A DNA stretch of 64,000 bases from Nocardioides sp. Root1257 (GCF_001425175.1 NZ_LMDV01000009.1:186001-250000), one strand, 5' to 3'. Shown: positions 9,401-17,379, numbered from the stretch's first letter. Numbers and translations: made by a program. Notes: generated by a model not told the origin, from the letters alone.

Positions 9401-9540
9401 GGCGTGGCCGTCACCGTGTAGGCGTCCAGCCGGTCGGGATCACGCCCCGGAGCCGCGGGTGCTGCGGTGGCGGCCGTGAGACCGACGCACAGGGCGGTGA
9501 CGACCGCGAGGACCAGGGACCCGACGAACCAGCTGCGCAT
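6418..9540 (-). CDS. Secreted M14 zinc carboxypeptidase with long C-terminal extension
   Basis: A 1040-residue exported metallocarboxypeptidase. Residues 1-27 form a Sec signal peptide. The M14 domain (about 110-410) has zinc ligands His182 and Glu185 (QHAREW), Asn262-Arg263 in PNRNFP, the third ligand His315 in VNYHSAG, and the catalytic Glu386 in WTPELSEG. Residues about 550-780 look like a GATase/ThuA-like sandwich region. The C-terminus (about 790-1040) resembles the MAM/immune-inhibitor-A-like beta domain seen in large actinobacterial M14 enzymes. It removes C-terminal residues from extracellular peptides. The ATG at 9540 follows GGAGG by 8 nt. It lies downstream of another exported hydrolase with a shared leader motif. 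Confidence 0.9.
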   Translation of the reverse strand: MRSWFVGSLVLAVVTALCVGLTAATAAPAAPGRDPDRLDAYTVTATPAELSAVSDLGVEVTDQKPVAGGLQLGVVLDGAQADKLEAQGLDVRLTRVKGGLTVRQFAAKQAVGGYNVWRSYDEPGGIRDQLYAAARKNPGLVKLKVIGHTGQGREILAVKVTEDAQKTKDGKRPAVLYSSTQHAREWISTEVNRRLMNHYIDGWRAHDKQIRKLLKSTELWFVLVANPDGYQYTFDHERLWRKNLRDNNGDGQTQVGDGVDPNRNFPNHWGYDEEGSSSIQSSETYRGPAALSEPETRAMVGLLDRIRFAFQVNYHSAGQWLLYAEGWQTGTPTADDPIYYAMSGNLDAPAIADFHPGLSSDVLYVTNGETTDYAHASTGTLAWTPELSEGCDGCGFVFPDDDALVQAEFERNLPFADSVARSADDPDDPKTVTGIETKPFYLDSEDPYKSGNPGVQLSFTQSYGDPQPVAVLAKRSLGKVTLKYRINHGRVRQASTHEWRGGSTYDPAAVYYHQVRGVVRGTDPGDKVKVWFEARGKRSESFTYDAVSESRNDVLVVAAEDYTGASPVQPTDGPHHAAAYTDALAANGEGSDLYDIDAAGRVAPDALGVLSHYDAVVWETGDDLVTRTAGRGGGNADRLAIDELLELRSYLNEGGKAMLAGDAAGQQYTTNVGAQLYDPQGTIVCNPAPADIDPRRCLPTYGSFFGGDTTNDVLQYYLGGYLAVANDGLADDGTAFDSVGVADPFAGLSWGLDDPVFAGNTLRRSSFISTSGILPTDTFPQFDSWPASRYDKPGGPFVPHTGDKYLYSQIADASYKRVTREIAVPAGGGSMTFWTSYDTEADWDHLFVEARTPGGDDWTTLPDANGHTTQATGESCKGENSGGWRTLHPQMDHYQTQNGPSACDPTGTTGAWNAASGNSSGWQQWSVDLSAYAGQSVEVSIGYASDWSTQGIGVFLDDITLPDGTTTSFETDLGGWQVTGPPAGSGANANNFIQTDASGFPVGNTIATPRSLLVGFGLEGVSTDAERDAVMGRALDHLLS

Positions 9541-9607
9541 GTGCCGTACCTCCGAGGAAGGCCCCCCGGTTGTCTCGGAGTCTTGCAGCGGCTCCGCCCT
9601 CAGGCGT

Positions 9608-9620
9608 CCCCAATTTGGGG
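9608..9620 (-). promoter_or_regulatory. CCCCAA/TTGGGG palindrome upstream of the carboxypeptidase gene
   Basis: A 13-nt palindrome (arms CCCCAA and TTGGGG) about 70 nt upstream of the M14 start. On the coding strand it runs into GGGGACGC and then GGGCGGAGC. The same three blocks occur at 11401-11416, upstream of the phosphodiesterase gene. Possible common regulator site; inference. Confidence 0.4.
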
Positions 9621-9643
9621 GGTGCCTCGGTCCCGGCCCGGTG

Positions 9644-11326
9644 TCAGGGCAGCCGGTAGGCGCGCCCGTCGGTCCAGTGGGTCTCGGGGATCCCGAGCGC
9701 GCGGAGCACGGTCGGCATGATGTCGACCGACCGCATCGCGTCCCGGGGCCGGGCGCCGGCCTTCACGCCCGGTCCGGAGAACACGATCGGGATCCGCTGC
9801 ACGCTCTCCTGCGCGCCCCCGTGGTCGCCGGCCACCCCGTAGCTCGTGTTGTCGCGCAGCAGCCCGATCACGTCGGCGCCGTAGTCGGCCGCGGCGGTGT
9901 CCACGATCTCCTGCCCGTGCTGTCGCCACCAGCGCCACTCCGACGACGTCCACCGCGAGCGTGGCGCGTGGGAGACCAGCCGGTAGTGGTCGCCCGCCAG
10001 GACGTACGTCGCGCGCACCCCGGCGAGGGTCGACATCACCGCGGCGGCATCCTGCTTCGCCGACCAGGACCGGTCGACCAGCCAGGTGCGGATCGCCGAG
10101 TCCTGCATGCTCATCTCGACGTTGCCGGTCTCGTCGACGAGCCGCTGGATCTCGGGCTGTGGAGTCAGGTAGGTCTCGTCCGCGTCGGAGCCGTAGTACC
10201 AGTTCAGGTTGCCGCGACCGAGGCCGTCGACGCCGTAGAAGTGCTTGCTGGTCAGCTGGGCGTGGTCGGTGGTCAGCACGATCAGCGTGTCGTCGAGCAG
10301 CCCGTCGTCCTTCAGGCGCTGGACGACCCGGCCGACCTGCTCGTCCGCCGTCCGCGCCATCGCCGCCATGTGCACGCCCGGGTCGCCGCCGGCGTACGGC
10401 GGCCGGTCGTTCAGCCCACCCCACATGTGCCCGGCCTTGTCGATGCCGCCGTACGTCAGCAGCAGGCCGCTCCAGTCCTCGTGGTCCATCACCTGGAAGG
10501 CGGCGTCGGTCACCCAGACGTCACCGCCCTGGTGGGCCGGGTCCGTCCCGGGCACGTCGCGGTTGCCCTCGAGGGGATACATCCAGGCCGGCGAGGTGGT
10601 GCGGGTGCCGTAGTCGAGGTTGCGGTCGGCGTCGACGTAGAAGCGACCGCAGACGGGGCTGGAGATGTACGACGGCACCCCGACGCCGGCGGGGCCGCGC
10701 CAGGTGAGGTCGGTCGGCTCGTTGGGCACGTCGTCACAGTCGGCGTTGCGGCTGCCGAACGTGATCCGCATGTCGGCGCCCGGGCCGCCCATCGTGTTGA
10801 CGGCGTAGTTCTTCTCGCCGATCGCCGCGACGACCTTCCCGGGATAGGCCGCGTGGAGGTAGTCGGCGAGCTTCGGGTAGCCGCCGGCGTTGATCAGCGT
10901 GTCGAACTGGGTGGCCGACATCGACCCGGTGACGTAGCGGCCGCCGACGGGCCCGAGCAGGCCCTGCGTGTCGCGGAACCACTCGTCCGACCAGCCCATG
11001 TGCTGGGGCAGCATCCCGCTGGTCATCACGTTGTGCGAGACCACGGTCTCCGACCCCATGTGCCCGAGGTAGGCGTCGGGGTACGACGCCCCGCTGCGCA
11101 TCAGTCGCTTGACGTTCTTCATGTCGAAGGCGTCGATGAACTCCGGCCGGAGCTGGTCGAGCACGATCTGCACGACACGCGTCGGCCGGTCGGGACCGTG
11201 CCCGTGGCCGGGATGACCCGACCTCGAGGCATCCGCCGAACCTGCGCCCACCACCGGGAGCACGGCAGCCGCCAGCACCCCGATCGTGGCCGCGGCGAAG
11301 GTGGAGTACCGGATCCGACGGCTCAT
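9644..11326 (-). CDS. Exported alkaline-phosphatase-superfamily phosphodiesterase/phosphatase
   Basis: A 560-residue protein with an N-terminal signal sequence (FAAATIGVLAAAVLPVVGAGSA). Alkaline-phosphatase-superfamily metal motifs are in order: Asp in VQIVLDQLRPEFI, the nucleophile region SETVVSHNVMTSGMLPQHMGW, GGIDKAGHMWG (Asp and His), LTTDHAQ (Asp-His) and a late GDHGG. This matches type I phosphodiesterase/nucleotide pyrophosphatase enzymes, which hydrolyse phosphate mono- or diesters outside the cell. The exact substrate is not readable. The ATG at 11326 starts a clean signal peptide. It shares an upstream palindromic motif with the downstream M14 gene; both may serve extracellular nutrient scavenging. 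Confidence 0.85.
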   Translation of the reverse strand: MSRRIRYSTFAAATIGVLAAAVLPVVGAGSADASRSGHPGHGHGPDRPTRVVQIVLDQLRPEFIDAFDMKNVKRLMRSGASYPDAYLGHMGSETVVSHNVMTSGMLPQHMGWSDEWFRDTQGLLGPVGGRYVTGSMSATQFDTLINAGGYPKLADYLHAAYPGKVVAAIGEKNYAVNTMGGPGADMRITFGSRNADCDDVPNEPTDLTWRGPAGVGVPSYISSPVCGRFYVDADRNLDYGTRTTSPAWMYPLEGNRDVPGTDPAHQGGDVWVTDAAFQVMDHEDWSGLLLTYGGIDKAGHMWGGLNDRPPYAGGDPGVHMAAMARTADEQVGRVVQRLKDDGLLDDTLIVLTTDHAQLTSKHFYGVDGLGRGNLNWYYGSDADETYLTPQPEIQRLVDETGNVEMSMQDSAIRTWLVDRSWSAKQDAAAVMSTLAGVRATYVLAGDHYRLVSHAPRSRWTSSEWRWWRQHGQEIVDTAAADYGADVIGLLRDNTSYGVAGDHGGAQESVQRIPIVFSGPGVKAGARPRDAMRSVDIMPTVLRALGIPETHWTDGRAYRLP

Positions 11327-11400
11327 GACGCGCTCCCAGGGACTGGCGGCTCAGCCCCCACCCGCCTCGTCATCATCGAGGTGGGCGCGCTCCGCCCGCG

Positions 11401-11416
11401 TCCCCGAAGTTGGGGA
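11401..11416 (-). promoter_or_regulatory. Second copy of the CCCCAA...GGGGACGC leader motif
   Basis: Upstream of the phosphodiesterase gene by about 80 nt. On the coding strand CCCCAACTTCGGGGACGC is followed at once by GGGCGGAGC, matching the blocks upstream of the M14 gene (9608-9620) apart from small spacing changes. Confidence 0.35.
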
Positions 11417-11437
11417 TGCGTCCCCGCCGTCCGCAGG

Positions 11438-12283
11438 TCAGCGGAAGGTGTGCACCATCTCGCCGATGCCGGCGACCCAGGTGCGCAGCGTCTCGCCGGG
11501 CTGCAGGAAGCGCTGCGGCGAGCGGCCGAGGCCGACGCCGTCGGGGGTGCCGGTGAAGACGACGTCGCCGGGCAACAGCGTGACGACCTCGGAGAGGGCC
11601 GCGATGCTGCGCGGGATCGAGTAGATCAGTTTGCTGGTGCGCCCGTCCTGGACGGTCTCGCCGTCGATCGAACAGCCGAGGGCGAGGTCGTCGCGGTCGT
11701 CGAGCTCGTCGGTGGTCACGAGCCAGGGCCCCATCGGGCTGAACTTCGGGTACGACTTGGCGAGGCCGAACTGCGGGGCCGGGCCGGCCATCTGCGAGAT
11801 CCGCTCGGAGAGGTCCTGGCCGATCGTCACGCCGGCGACGTGGTCCCACGCCTCCTCGAGCGAGATGCGGTGCGCCGCGCGCCCGATGACGGCGACGACC
11901 TCGACCTCCCAGTCGGTATGGCCGCCGGGCGGCAGGTCGACCACCCCGCGGGGGCCGGTGATGCTGCTGGCGAACTTCGCGAAGACCGGCGGCAGCGTCG
12001 AGGGCACCTCGTAGCCGGTCTCGTGGGCGTGCTCCTCGTAGTTGAGGCCGATCGCGATCGCCTGGGCCGGGCGCGGCGAGGGAGCACCGAGCAGCTCGGG
12101 ATCCAGTACGACGTCCGGCGCACCGCCGGCGGCGGTCGACGCCCAGGCGAGGAACTCGTCCCACCGCGGGTAGAGCGACTCGACCGCCGGGCCGAAGGCC
12201 CCGGCGCTGGCCCGCTCGACGTCGATCCCCTTGTCGTCGGCGACGACGATGACGGCACGGCCGTCGTGGTTGGCGATGCGCAT
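11438..12283 (-). CDS. Fumarylacetoacetate hydrolase family protein
   Basis: A 281-residue FAH-superfamily enzyme, the group that cleaves or decarboxylates beta-diketo acids with a divalent metal. Visible are AIAIGLNYEEHAHE, the metal ligands in HTDWEVEVVAVIGR (Glu-x-Glu), GVTIGQDLSERI and the C-terminal LLPGDVVFTGTPDGVG. It is the last gene of the leftward catabolic operon, 8 bp after the hydrolase gene. It probably handles a ring-cleavage product such as an oxo-diacid, but the reaction (hydrolysis, decarboxylation or tautomerisation) cannot be assigned from sequence. The ATG at 12283 fits the family N-terminus. Confidence 0.85.
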   Translation of the reverse strand: MRIANHDGRAVIVVADDKGIDVERASAGAFGPAVESLYPRWDEFLAWASTAAGGAPDVVLDPELLGAPSPRPAQAIAIGLNYEEHAHETGYEVPSTLPPVFAKFASSITGPRGVVDLPPGGHTDWEVEVVAVIGRAAHRISLEEAWDHVAGVTIGQDLSERISQMAGPAPQFGLAKSYPKFSPMGPWLVTTDELDDRDDLALGCSIDGETVQDGRTSKLIYSIPRSIAALSEVVTLLPGDVVFTGTPDGVGLGRSPQRFLQPGETLRTWVAGIGEMVHTFR

Positions 12284-12291
12284 CCGGGCTC

Positions 12292-13131
12292 CTAGACCAC
12301 GCCGTCGACCAGGCCGGTGAGCAGCGTGGTGAAGGTCGTGGGGTGCTCGATCTGGGTCCAGTGGCCGCAGCGGCCGATCACGAAGAGGTTCGCGTTCGGC
12401 AGGTGGTCGGCGAAGTAGCGGCTGGCGGCCACCGGGATGATCCGGTCGTCGCGCCCGTGCACGACGAGGACGTCGTGGGAGATGCCGGCCAGCTCCTCGG
12501 GCGAGAAGAAGCGCCGGGCGCCGGCCGGGTCGAAGCTGGCGGCGTGCGAGCGCTGCACGTCGGCGCGCTCGACGTACGCCATCCGCTCCTTGACCACCCG
12601 GTCGATGACCGGACGCATCGGCTCGAGGTCGAAGACGAACTCGCCGAGCAGCGACTCCAGGCTCTCCGCCGACGGCGCGTCGTAGAACGTGCGCAGGTGC
12701 GCCAGACCGGGCGAGACCGGCATGTCCGGCGCTCCCCCGCTGCCCATGAGCAGGATCTTGCCGACCCGCTCCGGCGCCGCGAGGGCCATCAGCAGGGCGA
12801 GCTGGCCGCCCATCGAGTTGCCGACGAGGTGCACCCGGTCGAGGCCGAGCTCGTCGAGCAGGCCGAGCAGCGCCTCGGCGCGCAGCTCGTTGAAGGGGCC
12901 CATGCCGCGCGGCGGGTCGAGCGGGTGCGTCGAGTCGCCGAACCCGATCATGTCCGGCGCCAGGCAGTGGAAGCGCTGCCCGAGGTCCTCGATGATCCGC
13001 TCCCAGTTGGAGAGGCCGGTGGCGCCCGGGCCGGACCCGTGCAGGAAGAGCACGGTCTCGGCGGCCGGGTCGCCGCTCTCGTACAGACGGAACGCGAGGT
13101 CGCCGACAGCCACGTCGCTGGTGCGGATCAC
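12292..13131 (-). CDS. HsaD/BphD-like meta-cleavage product C-C hydrolase (copy 1)
   Basis: A 279-residue alpha/beta hydrolase of the meta-cleavage-product hydrolase group. The oxyanion region is LFLHGSGPGATGLSNW. The nucleophile is Ser106 in VGNSMGG, with Asp229 in HGRDDRIIP and His257 in CGHWTQ. Such enzymes hydrolyse the 2-hydroxy-6-oxodienoate made by extradiol cleavage into 2-hydroxypenta-2,4-dienoate plus an acid. The GTG start at 13131 overlaps the upstream stop (GTGA), indicating translational coupling to the monooxygenase gene. It is a paralogue of the hydrolase at 14353-15228. Confidence 0.9.
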   Translation of the reverse strand: MIRTSDVAVGDLAFRLYESGDPAAETVLFLHGSGPGATGLSNWERIIEDLGQRFHCLAPDMIGFGDSTHPLDPPRGMGPFNELRAEALLGLLDELGLDRVHLVGNSMGGQLALLMALAAPERVGKILLMGSGGAPDMPVSPGLAHLRTFYDAPSAESLESLLGEFVFDLEPMRPVIDRVVKERMAYVERADVQRSHAASFDPAGARRFFSPEELAGISHDVLVVHGRDDRIIPVAASRYFADHLPNANLFVIGRCGHWTQIEHPTTFTTLLTGLVDGVV

Positions 13132-14303
13132 AGGTGCACCTCCACCGGGTTGTCGCTCCCGAGGTGCCGGCCGGCCCAGGCGCGGGCCAGCGGGTCGGCG
13201 TAGAGGAACGCGTGGCTGCTGGCGGAGACGACGTCCTGGTACTTCGCCTGCAGCGGGTGGTCGAGGAAGGCCGACCGGCCGCTCGACACCCGCATCAGCT
13301 CCTGCGCCGCATCGGTCGCGGCGTTCGCGGCCTTGGCGACGTCCCAGCGGTAGTAGGCGCGCTGCTCGCGCGAGGGCACCTGACGGGCCTCGGCGTACTC
13401 CATCAGCTCGACGGCGGTGCGGCGCACCTTGAGCCGCGCGGCGTCGAGCAGCCACTCGGCGTCGGCGAGGTGGCGCTGCACGACCCCCTCCTCGCGCAGC
13501 ATCTGCCCGTAGTTCGTACGGCGGGTGCGGGTCTCGGCGACCCAGCAGTCCATGAAGCCCTGGGCGGCGCCGATCGCGCCGGCCGCGATGATCAGGTTGA
13601 ACAGCCCCGCCCACGGCACCCGGTAGAGCGCACCGTCGTTGAGCTCCTGCCCGGGCAGCGGCGTGCCGAGACCGTGCGTGTAGAAGAGGTGGGACTGCCC
13701 GCGCCGCTCCGGCACGAACACCTCGTCGACGACGACGTCGTTGCTGCCCGTGCCGCGCAGCCCGGCGACGTCCCAGGTGCGCTCGACCCGGTAGTCGGCA
13801 CGGTCCAGGATCACCGCCGTGAAGTCGGGGTGCTCGGTGCCGTTGATCTCGCGGGTGCCGGCGATGCCGCCGAGGAGCACGCCGTCGCACCACTCGATGC
13901 CGGACGAGAAGGACCAGCGGCCCGAGACCCGGTAGCCGCCGTCGACCTTCTCGATCCGGCCGGTCGGGGTGTACGACGACGCGATCGCCCGGTCCGGGGT
14001 GTCACCCCAGAGCTCGGCCTGCGTCTCCTCGGGGAAGAGCGCGATCTGCCACGGGTGCACGCCGACGACCGACGCCACCCACCCGGCCGAGGCGGAGTGC
14101 CGGCCGATCTCGATGATCGCGTCGGCGTACTCGACGACGCTCGTCTCCCCGCCGCCCCAGCGGGCCGGCTGGAGCGCGCGCAGCACGCCGGTGGACTGGA
14201 GGGCCTGCCAGGCCTCCTCGGTCAGGCGGCCGCGGGCGCCGCTCTCGGCGTCGCTGGCGGCGAGCACGGGCGCGGCGGCGCGCGCCTTCTCGGCAAGGGT
14301 CAT
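13128..14303 (-). CDS. HsaA-like flavin-dependent aromatic monooxygenase (copy 1)
   Basis: A 391-residue protein with the acyl-CoA-dehydrogenase fold that closely resembles HsaA, the reduced-flavin-dependent oxygenase that ortho-hydroxylates 3-HSA in steroid degradation. Signature stretches are RALQPARWGGGE, SAGWVASVVGVHPWQ, VDGGYRVSGRWSFSSG and GTGSNDVVVDEVFVPERR. Enzymes of this type need a separate flavin reductase (HsaB), and no reductase gene lies in the window. It is coupled by a 4-nt overlap to the following C-C hydrolase. The paralogue at 16136-17311 suggests two phenolic substrates or two ring hydroxylations. Confidence 0.88.
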   Translation of the reverse strand: MTLAEKARAAAPVLAASDAESGARGRLTEEAWQALQSTGVLRALQPARWGGGETSVVEYADAIIEIGRHSASAGWVASVVGVHPWQIALFPEETQAELWGDTPDRAIASSYTPTGRIEKVDGGYRVSGRWSFSSGIEWCDGVLLGGIAGTREINGTEHPDFTAVILDRADYRVERTWDVAGLRGTGSNDVVVDEVFVPERRGQSHLFYTHGLGTPLPGQELNDGALYRVPWAGLFNLIIAAGAIGAAQGFMDCWVAETRTRRTNYGQMLREEGVVQRHLADAEWLLDAARLKVRRTAVELMEYAEARQVPSREQRAYYRWDVAKAANAATDAAQELMRVSSGRSAFLDHPLQAKYQDVVSASSHAFLYADPLARAWAGRHLGSDNPVEVHL

Positions 14304-14352
14304 CAGAGGAGCTCCCGTTCGGGATCGTTCGAGTGGGTCAGAGGTACGGCGG

Positions 14353-15228
14353 TCAGAGCCGGCCGTCGAGGAAGTCGCGCAGGATCGCCTGGAACCGCTC
14401 GGCCTGCTCGACCTGGGTCCAGTGCCCGCACCGGTTCATGACGTAGAGGTCGGCGGCGGGCAGGTGCTCGGCCAGGTAGTAGCTGGAGTCGATCGGCACG
14501 ATCACGTCCTGGCGGCCGTGCACGACGAGGGTCGGTACGTCGATCCGCGCGAGGTCGTCGGGGGCGAAGGTGAGCATCTCCCCCTCGCCGAACATGCCGC
14601 GGTGCGCGGCCTCGATCTCGGGCCGGCCGACCAGCTCCATCCGACCGGCCGCGAAGTCCTCGATCCGGTCGCCGAAGGCCGCCTTGTCGTGGACGAACTG
14701 GGTGAGCAGCGCGGTCATCGCCTCGACGCTCGGGTCGTCGAAGAACGTCACCAGCTTGATCAGCTGCGGCGTCGGCGCGAGCCCGGGCATGCCACCCGAG
14801 CCCATCAGCACCATCCGCTCCACCAGGTCGGGCCGGAGCTGGCAGATGCGCAGCGAGTACATGCCGCCCATCGAGTTGCCCACGAGCGTCACCCGGGAGA
14901 CGCCCATCGCGTCGAGCATCTGCAGCAGCGCGTCGATGCGCACCTCGGCGTTGGCCTTGAAGCCCTGCGGCTGGGGGTCCGGGTGGCTGGACTCCCCGAA
15001 GCCGAGGATGTCCGGCGCGATGCAGTGGAACCGGTCGCCCAGCCCGGCCATCACGCTCTCCCAGTTGGCTCGGGCGGTGACGCCCGGGCCGGAGCCGTGC
15101 AGGAAGAGCAGTGCCGGCTGGCCGGGCGCGCCCGACTCGAGCACCCGGAGGTGTCGGCCGCTCTCGATCGCGACGTCGGACTCGCGTACGGCGGCCCGCT
15201 GGTCGACCGAGTGCGCGACGGCGGTCAC
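14353..15228 (-). CDS. HsaD-like meta-cleavage product C-C hydrolase (copy 2)
   Basis: A 291-residue alpha/beta hydrolase with the catalytic triad Ser119 (VGNSMGG), Asp241 (HGRQDVIVP) and His269 (CGHWTQ). The GSGPGV oxyanion motif is typical of 2-hydroxy-6-oxohexa-2,4-dienoate hydrolases. The GTG at 15228 overlaps the dioxygenase stop (GTGA), so it is translated together with the extradiol enzyme and is the likelier direct partner for its product. It differs clearly from copy 1, which is longer diverged than a recent duplication would be. Confidence 0.9.
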   Translation of the reverse strand: MTAVAHSVDQRAAVRESDVAIESGRHLRVLESGAPGQPALLFLHGSGPGVTARANWESVMAGLGDRFHCIAPDILGFGESSHPDPQPQGFKANAEVRIDALLQMLDAMGVSRVTLVGNSMGGMYSLRICQLRPDLVERMVLMGSGGMPGLAPTPQLIKLVTFFDDPSVEAMTALLTQFVHDKAAFGDRIEDFAAGRMELVGRPEIEAAHRGMFGEGEMLTFAPDDLARIDVPTLVVHGRQDVIVPIDSSYYLAEHLPAADLYVMNRCGHWTQVEQAERFQAILRDFLDGRL

Positions 15229-16139
15229 GCGGACGCCTCGTCGACCATGCGGAAGATTCCGGGAGGACCGTCCAGGTAGGCCTGGGAGCGGTGGTGGCCC
15301 CAGATGCTCGGCAGGTCGTGGGTGCCGGCGACCCAGGTGAGGTCGTCGACGGCGATGCCGCCGAAGCCGTACTCGATCTGCATGCTCGACGGCGTCTGCA
15401 CGTAGATCGAGGTCATCAGGTCGTTGGTGTGCCGACCGAGCGACAGCAGGATCTCGCGCTCCGTGTCCTCGGTGAAGAGGTCGACGGCCGCGCCGAGGTC
15501 GTCCATGTTCTCGACCTCGATCATCAGGTGGTTGATGCCGGTCATGCCCGGGATCTCCGCGACCGCGAGCGAGTGGTGCCGGCCGTTGCAGTGGTAGAAG
15601 CGCAGGTTGAAGATGTCGCTGACCACGCGGTCAGAGAGCCGGAAGCCCAGCGTGTGCGCGTAGAACTCGTCGGCGGCCGCGAGGTCCGGGACGATCATCA
15701 CGATGTGGCCCAGGCCGAGGTCACCGGTCACGAAGCCGCTCATCTTGCGGGCAGGCCAGAAGGAGTTGGGCAGGGAGTACTGGCCCCACACCAGCTCGTG
15801 CCGGTTGCCCCACGGGTCCTCGATCCAGTAGAGCTCGGCGACCTGGCGCTCCTTGAGCTCCTCCGGCGTGCCCTCGTGGACCTCCAGACCCTTGCCGCGC
15901 AGCTCGGCGACGTACGCGCGCAGCTCGGTCTCGTTGTGGCAGGCCCAGCCGGCGTAGCGGAACTCGTCCTGCTCGGCCGGGTGCACGGCGATCCGGTAGC
16001 CCTTGTCGTCGACGCGCAGGCGTACGGCGCCGTCGGGGCCGTCCTCGGCGAGCTGGGTGCCGAGCAGCCGAGTCCCGTAGTCGCGCCACTGCTGGTAGTT
16101 CGGGGACGCGATCCCCAGGTAGGCGAGTTGAGTGATCAC
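15225..16139 (-). CDS. HsaC/BphC-like extradiol ring-cleavage dioxygenase
   Basis: A 304-residue type I extradiol dioxygenase with two VOC modules. The Fe(II) ligands of the C-terminal module are visible: His145 (GLGHIVMIV), His204 (GINHLMIEV) and Glu256 (MQIEYGFGG). The second-shell His/Tyr region (YHCNGRHHS) is also present. It opens a catechol ring next to the hydroxyls, giving the substrate of the C-C hydrolases. The GTG at 16139 overlaps the upstream monooxygenase stop, and its own stop overlaps the next start. It is the only ring-cleavage dioxygenase in the cluster, and the closest named relatives I recognise are HsaC-type enzymes. Confidence 0.92.
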   Translation of the reverse strand: MITQLAYLGIASPNYQQWRDYGTRLLGTQLAEDGPDGAVRLRVDDKGYRIAVHPAEQDEFRYAGWACHNETELRAYVAELRGKGLEVHEGTPEELKERQVAELYWIEDPWGNRHELVWGQYSLPNSFWPARKMSGFVTGDLGLGHIVMIVPDLAAADEFYAHTLGFRLSDRVVSDIFNLRFYHCNGRHHSLAVAEIPGMTGINHLMIEVENMDDLGAAVDLFTEDTEREILLSLGRHTNDLMTSIYVQTPSSMQIEYGFGGIAVDDLTWVAGTHDLPSIWGHHRSQAYLDGPPGIFRMVDEASA

Positions 16140-17311
16140 AGCATGACCTCCGGTGCGGACGAGTCGAGAAGGGCGGCGCCGTAGTACTGGCCCACGGCGT
16201 CGGAGACGAGGAACGCGTGGCCGAGCTCGGCCGTGACGTCCTGGTAGGTGCGGTGCAGCGGGTGACTGGTGAAGACCGTGCGACCGCTGGCCACCCGCAT
16301 CAGGTCGTTGATCGCGAAGCCCACCTGCTGGCAGCCGCGGGTGATGCCCCACCGGAGCCGGGCGCGCTCGCGCTTGTCGAGGCGTACGCCGGCCTCGGCC
16401 GCCTCGCTGATTGTGTCGATCGCGTCGTACATCTTGGCGACGGCGGCGTCGTGCACCCACTCGGCCTCGGCCAGGTGCATCTGCATCAGGGCGTCGTCCT
16501 TGACCATGCCGCCCCAGTTGGCGCGGCGGGTGCTGGTCTCGGCGGTCCAGTCGTCGAGGAACTTGCGGCCCAGCCCGAGCATCGGCGCGACCAGCACCAG
16601 GTTGAACATCACCGCCCAGGGGAGCTGGTAGAGCGGGTTCGGGTTCAGCGCGACGCCGGGCGCCGGGCGCTCCGCGTTGTACTCGTAGAGCGGGCTGGAC
16701 AGGAAGCGGCGGGCGGGGAGGAAGGCGTCGTCGACGACGATGTCCTTGCTGCCCGTGCCCCGGCTGCCCGCGACGTGCCAGGTGTCGTCGATGACGTACT
16801 GGTCGCGCAGCAGCAGCGCGGAGCCGAAGTTGGGCACCTCAACGCCCGGGGCGACCTCGACGGTGCCCGCGAAGCCACCCAGGATCACGCCCTGGCAGTG
16901 GTCGCTGCCCGACGAGAAGGACCAGCGACCGCTGACCCGGTAGCCGCCGTCGACCGGCACGATCTTGCCGGTCGGCGCGTACGACGAGGAGGGCAGGAAG
17001 GTCGGGTCCTCGCCCCACACCTCCTGCTGGGTCTCCTCGTCGTAGAGGGCGACCTGCCAGGGGTGCGAGCCGACGACGCCGGCGACCCAACCGGCGGACG
17101 GGGCGATCCGGCCGAGCTCGTAGACCGAGGTCAGGTGCTCGCGCAGACCGAGCTCGCCACCGCCGAAGCGCTTCGGCTGCAGGCCGCGCAGCAGCCCGCT
17201 CTCGAGCATGTGCTTCCAGGTCTGGTCGGACAGCCGGCGCAGCTCGGCCGACTCCTCCTCGCCGGCCCGGAGCTCGGGCTCCAGACGCCGGATCTCGTCG
17301 AGGACTGTCAT
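16136..17311 (-). CDS. HsaA-like flavin-dependent aromatic monooxygenase (copy 2)
   Basis: A 391-residue protein, the same length as copy 1 at 13128-14303 and sharing its blocks: RGLQPKRFGGGE, SAGWVAGVVGSHPWQ, VDGGYRVSGRWSFSSG and GTGSKDIVVDD. The acyl-CoA-dehydrogenase-type fold uses reduced flavin and O2 to hydroxylate a phenol. It is the first gene of the leftward operon, reading from the divergent promoter, and is coupled by 4 nt to the extradiol dioxygenase, which should receive its catechol product. The ATG at 17311 is preceded by GGAGAGGCG. Confidence 0.88.
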   Translation of the reverse strand: MTVLDEIRRLEPELRAGEEESAELRRLSDQTWKHMLESGLLRGLQPKRFGGGELGLREHLTSVYELGRIAPSAGWVAGVVGSHPWQVALYDEETQQEVWGEDPTFLPSSSYAPTGKIVPVDGGYRVSGRWSFSSGSDHCQGVILGGFAGTVEVAPGVEVPNFGSALLLRDQYVIDDTWHVAGSRGTGSKDIVVDDAFLPARRFLSSPLYEYNAERPAPGVALNPNPLYQLPWAVMFNLVLVAPMLGLGRKFLDDWTAETSTRRANWGGMVKDDALMQMHLAEAEWVHDAAVAKMYDAIDTISEAAEAGVRLDKRERARLRWGITRGCQQVGFAINDLMRVASGRTVFTSHPLHRTYQDVTAELGHAFLVSDAVGQYYGAALLDSSAPEVML

Positions 17312-17354
17312 GCGGAACGCCTCTCCATCGAAGACACGAGGTGACCGTCGTCTC

Positions 17355-17370
17355 TGTAACGATCACTACA
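17355..17370. promoter_or_regulatory. Operator copy A of the divergent catabolic promoter
   Basis: TGTAACGATCACTACA, 14/16 identical to the perfect palindrome at 17448. It lies between the leftward -10 and the monooxygenase start, a position that fits repression. Confidence 0.6.
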
Positions 17371-17379
17371 GGTAACGGC

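Noticed and set aside
7705..9720. 671-codon plus-strand open frame inside the M14 gene
   Set aside because: Antisense shadow of the carboxypeptidase, which has a signal peptide and all catalytic residues.
13128..17311. Labelling the HsaA-like genes as ordinary acyl-CoA dehydrogenases
   Set aside because: Sequence blocks and translational coupling to extradiol dioxygenase and C-C hydrolase genes fit flavin-dependent oxygenases instead.
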